From Spirochaetaceae bacterium (GTDB lineage Bacteria; Spirochaetota; Spirochaetia; Treponematales; Treponemataceae), in the NCBI GenBank assembly GCA_031290725.1, contig JAITMZ010000154.1, positions 1-6,547 of the forward strand: a DNA stretch of 6,547 nt. Direction: 5' to 3'. Positions 1 to 6,023 of the stretch are shown here, piece after piece. Made by a program: the position numbers and the translations under genes. Within the stretch, counting starts at the first letter, position 1, and each line of letters starts with the position of its first letter. A model generated the notes under the pieces. The model made no database searches. It was given only the letters and a program-made list of their open reading frames with translations, and had not been told where the DNA came from.

Positions 1-714
1 GGCCTCGCGATTGCCCAGTCTTTTGCCAAGGACGGCGCTGTTGTGGTAATGGCAGATGTCAACGAGGCGAAGTTAAAGGAAGAGGCCCAAAAAATTGGGG
101 GCAGCTATTTTAAGACCGATTTGAGCAAGCGGGAAGGCTGCAAGGGACTGGTCGATTTTGCCCTGCAAAAACACAGCCGGGTGGACATTCTGGTCAATGT
201 GGCGGGCATACAGACCGTATCCCCCATTGAGGATTTCCCGGAAGACAAATGGGACTTCATGATTTCCCTCATGCTCACCGCCCCGTTCTATCTCACCAAG
301 TATGTATGGAAATCCATGAAGGCCAATGGCTGGGGAAGAATCGTCAACCTGAACTCCATCCACGGTCTGGTGGCTTCTGAATTCAAATCCGCTTATGTTT
401 CCGCAAAACACGGCTTAAGCGGCTTGACCAAGGTTGCCGGTCTGGAAGGCGGCGCACAGGGAATCACGGTCAATTCAATTTGTCCCGCCTATGTGCGAAC
501 CCCCCTGGTGGACGGTCAGATTGCGGATCAGGCAAAAACCCACGGTATTAGCCCGGAAAAGGTTATTTCCGATATCATGTTGGCAAAATCCAGCATCAAA
601 AAGCTCCTGGAACCTTCCACGGTGGCGGATATCGTCAAATTTCTCTGCTCCGATGCGGCAGCCGGCATCACCGGCGCGATGATCCCGGTTGACGGCGGAT
701 GGACTGCCGGTTGA
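1..714 (+). CDS. bdhA: D-3-hydroxybutyrate dehydrogenase, SDR family (5' truncated)
   Basis: Cytosolic NAD-dependent enzyme expected to oxidise D-3-hydroxybutyrate to acetoacetate (EC 1.1.1.30). The frame is open from base 1, so the gene starts left of the window. 237 residues are visible and about 20 are missing compared with the usual ~258, including most of the glycine-rich cofactor motif, of which only its tail (GLAIA) is seen. Catalytic Ser is in NSIHG (codon 355-357), and Tyr (394-396) and Lys (406-408) form YxxxK in SAYVSAKHG. The segments IHGLVAS, CPAYVRTPLV, DQAKTHGIS and the terminal VDGGWTAG are typical of 3-hydroxybutyrate dehydrogenases rather than generic SDRs. Two positions differ from the SDR textbook pattern: NNAG reads NVAG, and the helix-E position usually Asn (codon 271-273) is Met. 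The permease and CoA-transferase genes downstream support the substrate. TGA stop at 712-714. Confidence 0.9.
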   Translation, partial: GLAIAQSFAKDGAVVVMADVNEAKLKEEAQKIGGSYFKTDLSKREGCKGLVDFALQKHSRVDILVNVAGIQTVSPIEDFPEDKWDFMISLMLTAPFYLTKYVWKSMKANGWGRIVNLNSIHGLVASEFKSAYVSAKHGLSGLTKVAGLEGGAQGITVNSICPAYVRTPLVDGQIADQAKTHGISPEKVISDIMLAKSSIKKLLEPSTVADIVKFLCSDAAAGITGAMIPVDGGWTAG

Positions 715-800
715 TTCGGGGCGATGGTTTCATACTCCGTTGCTTGCGGCGGGGTATGTTGATGAGCCTGTCTGGGAAAAGTTCTTTCATTTAGGTAACA

Positions 801-830
801 AGGCACATTGCAAAATGTGCCTGGATTTTT
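801..830 (+). terminator. Probable rho-independent terminator after bdhA
   Basis: A perfect 9-bp stem (AGGCACATT at 801-809 with AATGTGCCT at 814-822) is closed by a GCAA loop, which is of the stable GNRA class, and is followed after GGA by five T (826-830). The stem has only four G-C pairs, so termination may be partial. It would separate the dehydrogenase transcript from the permease/CoA-transferase genes or lower their expression. Confidence 0.6.
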
Positions 831-841
831 CGGTGTGTTGG

Positions 842-861
842 GTAATTGCGTACGCAGTTAC
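842..861. promoter_or_regulatory. Operator-like 20-bp palindrome upstream of the GntP permease
   Basis: GTAATTGCGTACGCAGTTAC is an inverted repeat with a perfect 10-bp core (TGCGTACGCA, 847-856), one mismatched pair, and four further matching pairs on each side. The absence of a loop argues for a dimeric protein-binding site in DNA rather than an RNA hairpin. It lies 60 bases before the permease ATG and just upstream of a possible -10 box (TTTAAT, 865-870), so it would cover the expected -35 region. Which regulator family binds cannot be told from the site, and no regulator gene is in the window. Confidence 0.5.
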
Positions 862-921
862 ATGTTTAATTCGGGATACTTCAAAAAATGAGGTTTTTGC
901 GGTGTCCTATAAGGAGTTTTT

Positions 922-2298
922 ATGAACCTCTCGTTAATTTCTATTTTCTTGGGGCTGGCATTGCTTATGTTCCTTGCCTACAAGGGAAATTCGATTATCT
1001 GGGTAGCCCCTCTCTGCGCTGCCTTTGTGGCCCTGTTGAGCGGGATGAACATCCTGCAAACCTACATCAATTTTGGCAAGGACGCCGCCGGCACTTACCA
1101 GGGAAGCTACATGCGCGGCCTCGCGGAATATGTGGTTCAATGGTTCCCGGCCTTCTTCTTGGGGGCAATCTATGGCAAGGTCATGGATATGACCGGGTCC
1201 GCCCGCTCTCTGGCGAATGCGCTGATTAAACTGATCGGCCCCAGGCAGGCGGTTCTGGCGGTGGTCCTGCCCTGTCTGCTCATGACCTACGGCGGCATTT
1301 CGCTGTTTGTGGTTGTGTTCGTTATCTATCCCATGGGATACGCCATTTACCGGGCGGCTAACCTGCCCCGGACCCTGCTGCCGGGGGCCATCGCTTTTGG
1401 CGCCTTCGGCATCACCATGACCACCGTACCCGGCACTCCGCAGATCCAAAACCTGCTGCCCATGAATTTCTACGGTACCACCCCTCTGGCCGCTCCGGCG
1501 CTGTCCCTGGTGGGCATTTTGGTCATCGGCCTCCCCGGTTATCTGTATCTTGAATGGGAAGCCTCCAAGACCCGTAAGAGTCTCCGGGGTTTTCAGGAAG
1601 ATCCCAAATTCGTGGAAGTGGCCAAAAACGAAACCCTGCCCGCTTGGCACTGGCTGGCTGGCCTCCTCCCAATTTTGACGGTTATTGTGGTGCTGAACGT
1701 TTTCAAGCAGCACATCGTTGTTTCCCTGTTGTGCGGTATCATACTGTGCTGCTTGATGAACATACAGCAGGCCAAGGTGCTGTTCCCGGCGATTTCCGCT
1801 GGGGCTGAGGGTTCGCTGACCGCGATCATGAACACTTCCTGCGCCGTCGGTTTCGGCTCGGTGGTGCGCCTGGTTCCCGGGTTTAAGTCCCTGACCGATC
1901 TGATGATGAATATGCCCGGAAACATCCTGTTCTCCGAATCCGTGGCGGTTAACGTGCTGGCCGGCGCCACCGGTTCAGCCTCCGGCGGTATGTCCATCGC
2001 CCTGAGCGCCCTGGCTCCCCAGTATGTGGAAAAAGCCAAGGCCCTCGCCGTGGCGGCAGGCTTGACCGGCCCCGACCTTGAGGTGCGGGTAAACCAGATC
2101 GGGCAGTTGCTGCACCGGGTGGCATCCCAGTCTTCCGGCGGTTTGGACACCCTGCCGCACAACGGCGCGGTGCTTACCCTGCTGGCGGTTTCACATTGCA
2201 GCCACAAGGAATCCTACAAGGGCGTGTTTATTACCACCTGCCTTATCCCGACGATTATGTCCATGATATTGGCCCTGATTTGGGGTTTCTTTGTGTAA
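922..2298 (+). CDS. GntP-family permease, probable 3-hydroxybutyrate/short-chain acid importer
   Basis: Integral inner-membrane proton-coupled organic-acid transporter of 458 residues, the usual GntP length. Hydrophobic segments run through the chain: about 4-20, 25-41, 72-86, 109-136, 152-168, 190-210, 241-260, 264-280, 412-424 and 435-457. Family-typical stretches are FPAFFLGAIYGKVMD (75-89), GAFGITMTTVPGTPQIQNLLP (within 160-180), ATGSASGGMSIAL (349-361) and SSGGLDTLPHNGAVLTLL (404-421). The start is fixed by AAGGAG (911-916) five bases upstream. It lies between a 3-hydroxybutyrate dehydrogenase and acetoacetate CoA-transferase genes and ends 12 bases before the latter. Uptake of D-3-hydroxybutyrate or acetoacetate is therefore the best inference; GntP members also carry gluconate and other sugar acids, so the substrate is not proven. 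The operator-like palindrome at 842-861 may control it. Confidence 0.88.
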   Translation: MNLSLISIFLGLALLMFLAYKGNSIIWVAPLCAAFVALLSGMNILQTYINFGKDAAGTYQGSYMRGLAEYVVQWFPAFFLGAIYGKVMDMTGSARSLANALIKLIGPRQAVLAVVLPCLLMTYGGISLFVVVFVIYPMGYAIYRAANLPRTLLPGAIAFGAFGITMTTVPGTPQIQNLLPMNFYGTTPLAAPALSLVGILVIGLPGYLYLEWEASKTRKSLRGFQEDPKFVEVAKNETLPAWHWLAGLLPILTVIVVLNVFKQHIVVSLLCGIILCCLMNIQQAKVLFPAISAGAEGSLTAIMNTSCAVGFGSVVRLVPGFKSLTDLMMNMPGNILFSESVAVNVLAGATGSASGGMSIALSALAPQYVEKAKALAVAAGLTGPDLEVRVNQIGQLLHRVASQSSGGLDTLPHNGAVLTLLAVSHCSHKESYKGVFITTCLIPTIMSMILALIWGFFV

Positions 2299-2310
2299 TA
2301 AGGAGTTATA

Positions 2311-2985
2311 ATGTCAATTAAATCGAAACTTAAGACAGCCGATGAAGCGGTGTCCCAGATAAAAGACGGGGCAACCATTATGATCGGCGGTTTTATGGCT
2401 TGCGGAACACCGGAAATTTTGGTAGACGCTTTGGTCCGCAAGGGGGTAAAAAACCTTACCATCATCTGCAACGACGCGGGAACCCCGGGCCGGGGGACAG
2501 GCAAACTGTTGTCCAACGGCCAGATTAAGACCCTCATCGCGTCCCACGTGGGGCTTAACCCCGAAGTGGCCACACGGATGAACGACGGGAGCCTGGAATG
2601 TATCCTGGTTCCCCAAGGCTCTCTGGCGGAAAAAATTCGCTGCGGAGGCGCCGGTATTCCGGGTTTCTTGACCCCCACCGGTGTAGGCACCATCATTGCC
2701 GATGGCAAACAGGTGATCACCATCGAAAACAAGGACTATCTGCTGGAAAAAGCTCTTCATGCGGACTTTGCGTTCATCCGGGCGTCCAAGATCGACACCT
2801 TTGGGAACATCGTTTTTTACGGAACCACCAAGAACTTTAACCCCATGATGGCCACCGCGGCGGATTATGTGATCGCCGGGGCCTGCGAGGTGGTGGAGCC
2901 GGGAAAAATCGACCCCAGCGCCGTGCATGTTTCAGGCATTTTCGTGAATGCGATTGTTGAAGGAGAAAAACCATGGCAGATGTAA
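2311..2985 (+). CDS. atoD: Acetoacetate/3-oxoacid CoA-transferase, subunit A
   Basis: Alpha subunit (224 residues, normal length) of a type I CoA-transferase. With subunit B it moves CoA from a donor such as acetyl-CoA, butyryl-CoA or succinyl-CoA to acetoacetate in the cytosol. Residues 19-34 ([16 protein letters not shown]) fit the family signature D-G-x2-hydrophobic3-G-G-F-x3-G-x-P exactly. Further family hallmarks are [20 protein letters not shown], the [14 protein letters not shown] stretch, and VEPGKIDP with HVSGIFV near the end. AAGGAG at 2300-2305 precedes the ATG by five bases, and the gene starts 12 bases after the permease stop, so both are surely co-transcribed. Its last 13 bases overlap the start of subunit B. 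Which CoA donor is used cannot be read from the sequence; scoA is an equally usable name. Confidence 0.92.
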   Translation: MSIKSKLKTADEAVSQIKDGATIMIGGFMACGTPEILVDALVRKGVKNLTIICNDAGTPGRGTGKLLSNGQIKTLIASHVGLNPEVATRMNDGSLECILVPQGSLAEKIRCGGAGIPGFLTPTGVGTIIADGKQVITIENKDYLLEKALHADFAFIRASKIDTFGNIVFYGTTKNFNPMMATAADYVIAGACEVVEPGKIDPSAVHVSGIFVNAIVEGEKPWQM

Positions 2986-3617
2986 AAGAAATTATCGCGG
3001 CACGGGTTGCCAAGGAACTTCATGACGGTGATGTGGTCAATTTGGGTATCGGGCTGCCGACCATGGTGGTGGACTTTCTCCCCCCGGGGATAGACATTAT
3101 CCTGCAGTCGGAGAACGGCATCATGGGTATGGGGCCCGCTCCGGCAAAGGCTAATGTGGACGTGGTGAACGCCGGCGGCCAGCCCGTATCGGTTAAACCG
3201 GGGGCCATGTTCTTTGACAGCTCCTATTCCTTCGGGATTATTCGGGGCGGTCACGTGGATGCCACTATTTTAGGCGCCCTAGAGGTCGATGGGCACGGTA
3301 ATCTGGCCAACTGGATTGTTCCAGGAAAAATGGTTCCCGGTATGGGAGGCGCCATGGACCTGGTGGTGGGCGCCAAGAAGGTTATCATAGCCATGACCCA
3401 TACCCAGAAGGGCAAACCAAAGATTCTTAAAGAATGCACCCTTCCCTACACTGCGCTGGGGGTGGTGAACATGATCATCACCGAAATGGGGGTCATTGAG
3501 GTTACGGGAAAAGGACTGGTGTTGACCGAACTGCACCCCGACTTTACCGTGGAGCAGGTGAAGGAAGCCACCGAGGCGCCCCTCGCCGTTAGCCCGCAAC
3601 TAAAACCGATGCGCTAA
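2973..3617 (+). CDS. atoA: Acetoacetate/3-oxoacid CoA-transferase, subunit B
   Basis: Beta subunit (214 residues) carrying the catalytic glutamate that forms the glutamyl-CoA thioester. This is Glu47 in the motif LQSENGIMG (44-52), which follows [10 protein letters not shown] (23-32), as in AtoA/ScoB proteins. Other conserved parts are [20 protein letters not shown] and [19 protein letters not shown]. Start ATG 2973 lies inside the end of subunit A (13-base overlap), with AAGGAG at 2960-2965 seven bases upstream, so translation of the two subunits is probably coupled for equal supply. The stop at 3615-3617 is three bases before a strong terminator, making this the last gene of the cluster. 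The product acetoacetyl-CoA would normally go to a thiolase, which is not in this window. Confidence 0.92.
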   Translation: MADVKEIIAARVAKELHDGDVVNLGIGLPTMVVDFLPPGIDIILQSENGIMGMGPAPAKANVDVVNAGGQPVSVKPGAMFFDSSYSFGIIRGGHVDATILGALEVDGHGNLANWIVPGKMVPGMGGAMDLVVGAKKVIIAMTHTQKGKPKILKECTLPYTALGVVNMIITEMGVIEVTGKGLVLTELHPDFTVEQVKEATEAPLAVSPQLKPMR

Positions 3618-3620
3618 CAA

Positions 3621-3669
3621 AAGAGTTCCGGGGCGGTGATCCGTCACCGTCCCGGAACTCTTCGTTTTT
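3621..3669. terminator. Bidirectional rho-independent terminator between convergent operons
   Basis: Bases 3621-3639 pair with 3644-3662 in a 19-bp stem, with one G-U pair in + strand RNA (3633 with 3650), closed by a TCCG loop of the stable UNCG class. On the + strand CG and then TTTTT (3665-3669) follow, ending the atoA transcript three bases after its stop. Read on the - strand the stem runs into TTTTGTT, ending the paaK-ACT transcript 18 bases after its stop. One hairpin thus serves both operons. Confidence 0.9.
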
Positions 3670-3679
3670 CAGCATGTCC

Positions 3680-4096
3680 TTAGAAGGATTCCACCACGGG
3701 AAGGCCGTTTGCCCGGATGATCCGCAGCCCCTGGTCCAAATCCTTCAGCTTAAATATCACCACCGCCTTGTCGGCTTTGGCCTGGAGTGAGGCATAGAGA
3801 TACTCGATGTTCACCTTTGACGCGCGGAAAAGCTCCATCACCGTTGCCAGGCTTCCCGGCCGGTCTTCGATCTCCACGGCCACCACGCTGCTTGTCCGGG
3901 TGGTGAAGCCCGCTTGGGTCAACACTGTCTGGGCGGCTTCTTCCTTGTCCACAATCAGCCTGAGAATGCCGAAGTCCGCGGTGTCGGCGATGCTGATGGC
4001 CCGCAGGTTTATCCCCGCCTTTGAGAGTACGCCGGTTACTTCCGCCAGACGCCCGGAGCTGTTTTCCAAAAATACCGAAATTTGTTTGATTGCCAT
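3680..4096 (-). CDS. Tandem ACT-domain protein linked to phenylacetate-CoA ligase
   Basis: A 138-residue protein made almost entirely of two ACT domains: residues about 4-66 (ISVFLENSSGRLAEVTGVL, then AGINLRAISI) and 71-136 (VVAVEIEDRPGSLATVMELF, then VNIEYLYA). ACT domains bind small ligands, usually amino acids, and no catalytic domain is attached. Family knowledge: such stand-alone double-ACT proteins are often encoded next to paaK-type ligases in anaerobes. A role in sensing an aromatic amino acid or aryl acid for the ligase is inference. The start ATG (4094-4096) is four bases after GAGGGA (4101-4106), which overlaps the ligase stop codon; the genes are nine bases apart, so translation is probably coupled. 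The gene ends 18 bases from the shared terminator. Confidence 0.85.
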   Translation of the reverse strand: MAIKQISVFLENSSGRLAEVTGVLSKAGINLRAISIADTADFGILRLIVDKEEAAQTVLTQAGFTTRTSSVVAVEIEDRPGSLATVMELFRASKVNIEYLYASLQAKADKAVVIFKLKDLDQGLRIIRANGLPVVESF

Positions 4097-4105
4097 TTTA
4101 TCCCT

Positions 4106-5407
4106 CTATATATTCCTGTTGTCAATAACCCGCCTGGCTTTGCCGATGGACCGTTCGATGGTCTTCGGCTCCACCAGCTTCACGCGCACGCCTATCTGGA
4201 GTTTGCTTTTCATCACCCCTTCGATCTTGGCGCGAAGCGCTTCCAGACTCCGGGTTTCGTCGCCGAAAAACTCCTTTTTCACCTCCACTTGCAGCTCCAC
4301 CTCGTCCAGGTGGCTCTCCCCGCGGTTCAGCACGATGAGATACTGGGGCTCGGAGCCTTCAATGGCGATGAGCGCCTGCTCAATCTGGCTGGGGAACACG
4401 TTCACCCCGCGGATGATCAGCATGTCGTCGGTGCGGCCGAACAAGCGGTGCATACGGACCGTGGTCCGCCCGCAGGAACAAGCACCGCGCATCAGGTAGG
4501 TGATGTCCCGCGTACGGTAGCGCAAGAGGGGCGTGCCTTCCTTGGTAAGCGTGGTGAACACCAGTTCGCCCTTTTCGCCGTCCGGCAGGCTTTTGCCCGT
4601 GGCCGGGTCGATGATTTCCGGGAAGAACAGGTCTTCGTTGACGTGCAGGCCGTCCTGGGCCTCGCACTCGAAGGACACGCCGGGGCCGGTAATCTCCGTG
4701 AGGCCGTAGATGTCGTAGGCTTTCATGCCGTAGCGTTTTTCGATCTCCTTCCGCATGTTCTCGCTCCAGGGTTCCGCGCCGAAGCAGCCTTTGCTGATGG
4801 GCAGGGCCTTGAGGTCGATCCCCGCTTCTTCGGCTTCCTCGGTCATGTAGAGGGCGTAGGAGGGGGTGCAGGTGAGCATGGTGGACCCGAAGTCCTGCAT
4901 CACCATAAGCTGACGGGCGGTGTTGCCGCTGGACATGGGCAGCACTTCCGCGCCGATGGCCATGGCGCCGTAGTGCGCGCCGGGGCCGCCGGTAAACAGG
5001 CCGTAGCCGTAGCAGTTCTGCACGATGTCGTCCCTGGTGCAGCCGCCCCCCGCCAGCGTCCGGGCCATGGCCTCCCGCCAGATGTTGATGTCGCCCAGGG
5101 TGTATTCGTCAACCACGGGCTTGCCGGTGGTGCCGCTGGACATGTGCACTTCCACGATGCGGTCTTTGGGGCAGGCCAGAAGGCCATGGGGATAGTTGTC
5201 CCGCAGGTCGTCCTTGGTGGTGAAAGGCAGCTTGGCGATGTCCTTCAGGCTGTGAATGTCCCTGACGGTAACGTGCAGGGCGTCCATTTTCTTCCGGTAG
5301 AAAGGCACGTTTGTATAGAGCATTTCCACCAGGTTTTTTAGGTGTGCAAGTTGAAGGCGTTCCCGCGCTTCCGTTTCCATGCACTCGTACTCAGGATTGT
5401 AAATCAT
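4106..5407 (-). CDS. paaK: Phenylacetate-CoA ligase (AMP-forming)
   Basis: Cytosolic ATP-dependent ligase (433 residues, normal for PaaK) that activates phenylacetate or a related aryl acid to its CoA thioester with release of AMP (EC 6.2.1.30). Adenylate-forming motifs in order: phosphate-binding SSGTTGKP (90-97), YGLTE (234-238), RYRTRD (296-301), a CSCGR stretch (310-314), RGVNVFPSQIE (333-343), and the C-terminal IERSIGKARRVID (417-429) with the expected catalytic Lys423. An ATG at 5446 is in frame, but it lies upstream of the promoter -10 box (5437-5442). ATG 5407 is therefore chosen, with AAGGAG at 5420-5425 (twelve bases away, rather long). It forms an operon with the ACT-domain gene. 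The exact acid is uncertain; family members in amino-acid fermenters also act on indoleacetate or similar acids. Confidence 0.93.
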   Translation of the reverse strand: MIYNPEYECMETEARERLQLAHLKNLVEMLYTNVPFYRKKMDALHVTVRDIHSLKDIAKLPFTTKDDLRDNYPHGLLACPKDRIVEVHMSSGTTGKPVVDEYTLGDINIWREAMARTLAGGGCTRDDIVQNCYGYGLFTGGPGAHYGAMAIGAEVLPMSSGNTARQLMVMQDFGSTMLTCTPSYALYMTEEAEEAGIDLKALPISKGCFGAEPWSENMRKEIEKRYGMKAYDIYGLTEITGPGVSFECEAQDGLHVNEDLFFPEIIDPATGKSLPDGEKGELVFTTLTKEGTPLLRYRTRDITYLMRGACSCGRTTVRMHRLFGRTDDMLIIRGVNVFPSQIEQALIAIEGSEPQYLIVLNRGESHLDEVELQVEVKKEFFGDETRSLEALRAKIEGVMKSKLQIGVRVKLVEPKTIERSIGKARRVIDNRNI

Positions 5408-5436
5408 ACTTGCTTTTTGCTCCTTTATGTATCGGT

Positions 5437-5465
5437 AGTATACCATATCCCGTGAAAAAAGTCAA
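5437..5465 (-). promoter_or_regulatory. Sigma-70-type promoter of the paaK-ACT operon
   Basis: On the - strand TTGACT (5460-5465, -35) and TATACT (5437-5442, -10) are separated by exactly 17 bases. Each matches the consensus at five of six positions, and TGG directly before the -10 box makes it an extended -10. Transcription would start near 5430, giving a leader of about 23 bases with the ribosome binding site at 5420-5425. No inverted-repeat operator is seen around it, suggesting high, simple expression. Confidence 0.8.
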
Positions 5466-5507
5466 GACGGGTGTGCATCAGCAATTTTCACTTCTTCCAA
5501 TAAAATA

Positions 5508-5732
5508 TTATTCGTTTTCAATTTTCATAAAACCAATATGTTTTTTCTTCATTGAAATCTTTTTTACCTCATATCCATATTCTTTTGCCTCTTTTTTATA
5601 CGTCAAAAAGGAATGGTCAATATCAGAACCAATACTATTTTTAATTTCTTCAGCGGTCCCGACAAAAAACATTTTTTGCTGTTTAATGGATTCTTTTAAT
5701 TTATCCGTAAGTTTTCCAAAACTCTTTCCCAT
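5508..5732 (-). CDS. Small hypothetical protein with a PNPOx-like N-terminus
   Basis: A 74-residue, lysine-rich soluble protein with no signal peptide or membrane segment. The start ATG 5732 has GGAG (5740-5743) seven bases upstream; the same frame stays open further upstream but only through repeats and noncoding-looking sequence. Residues 1-27 (from MGKSFGKLTDKL to KQQKMFFVGTA) resemble, from memory, the beginning of pyridoxamine 5'-phosphate oxidase-like flavin-binding proteins, which normally have about 150-200 residues. The stretch expected next (DGRVNLSPKG-like) is missing, and the remaining 47 residues, ending in KKKHIGFMKIENE, match no family I know. It could be a remnant, a composite product of a deletion, or a genuine small protein. 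The codons are much AT-richer than those of paaK and atoAD. Its stop is about 43 bases before the paaK -35 box, with no terminator between, so some read-through into paaK is possible. Confidence 0.5.
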   Translation of the reverse strand: MGKSFGKLTDKLKESIKQQKMFFVGTAEEIKNSIGSDIDHSFLTYKKEAKEYGYEVKKISMKKKHIGFMKIENE

Positions 5733-5754
5733 TTGTACACTCCAAATATGATTT

Positions 5755-5782
5755 ATTCTATAACTTACATAAATTTTATCAA
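5755..5782 (-). promoter_or_regulatory. Possible promoter of the small hypothetical gene
   Basis: On the - strand TTGATA (5777-5782) and TAGAAT (5755-5760) each match the -35 and -10 consensus at five of six positions, with a 16-base spacer. A start near 5748 would leave about 15 bases before the ATG, enough for the GGAG at 5740-5743. The stretch is very AT-rich, so chance matches are likely and confidence is moderate. Confidence 0.4.
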
Positions 5783-5893
5783 TATGTTTTGTGGAAAAAT
5801 TCAAAAATTTTAGGCGCAATGGCGTAGTATGAATTACTAAAAGTAAGGTTCCCCGGATTCTCCGTTTTAACATTCGTATGTCACGACCAGGAG

Positions 5894-6023
5894 TGCCGCA
5901 AGTCTGACAAATACTACCGCAAGTCTGGAAAAATACTAGCGGAAGTTTAAAAAAATAGTACCGCAAGTCTGGGAAAATAGTACCGGAAGTTTGAAAAAAT
6001 ACTACCGTAAGTCTGGACAAAAC
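5894..6023. repeat. Six-copy tandem array of a ~22-bp repeat
   Basis: Six head-to-tail units lie at 5894-5914, 5915-5936, 5937-5958, 5959-5980, 5981-6002 and 6003-6023; the outer two are 21 bases and the rest 22. The consensus begins TACCGCAAGTCTGG and ends in an A-rich part AAAATA(G/C). Units 1, 2, 4 and 6 carry AAGTCTG; units 3 and 5 carry GGAAGTTT, so from unit 2 onward two subtypes alternate with a 44-bp higher period. The unit is not a multiple of three, so it does not encode a repeated peptide. There are no spacers, so it is not CRISPR. Iteron-like protein-binding sites or a neutral minisatellite are both possible; no replication gene is nearby. Confidence 0.9.

Larger units (their letters stand above)
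715..921 (+). other. Intergenic region between dehydrogenase and permease
   Basis: These 207 bases hold no credible gene; open frames crossing them are out of frame with both flanking genes and have no family resemblance. In order they contain a weak hairpin (731-738 with 751-758, one G-U pair, no T run), a terminator-like hairpin (801-830), a 20-bp palindrome (842-861), a possible -10 box TTTAAT (865-870), and the permease ribosome binding site AAGGAG (911-916), five bases before the ATG. The layout suggests a second transcription start in front of the permease gene, but no good -35 box is visible. Confidence 0.6.

Noticed and set aside
731..758. Hairpin just after bdhA as a terminator
   Set aside because: The 12-base loop, a G-U pair and no following T run make it weak; the hairpin at 801-830 is the better candidate.
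689..1229. Two short + strand frames bridging the bdhA-permease gap
   Set aside because: They overlap the real genes out of frame and lack a ribosome binding site and any recognisable motif.
934..1713. Long - strand frame opposite the permease gene
   Set aside because: Gln/Gly/His-rich composition typical of antisense to a hydrophobic protein; no start signal and no motif.
4082..5341. 419-codon open frame on the + strand
   Set aside because: It lies opposite paaK, is rich in His/Ala/Gly/Val from reverse-complemented codons, has no family motifs or ribosome binding site, and paaK on the other strand has every expected motif.
5894..6023. CRISPR array
   Set aside because: The repeats are contiguous and imperfect with no spacers, and no cas gene is present.
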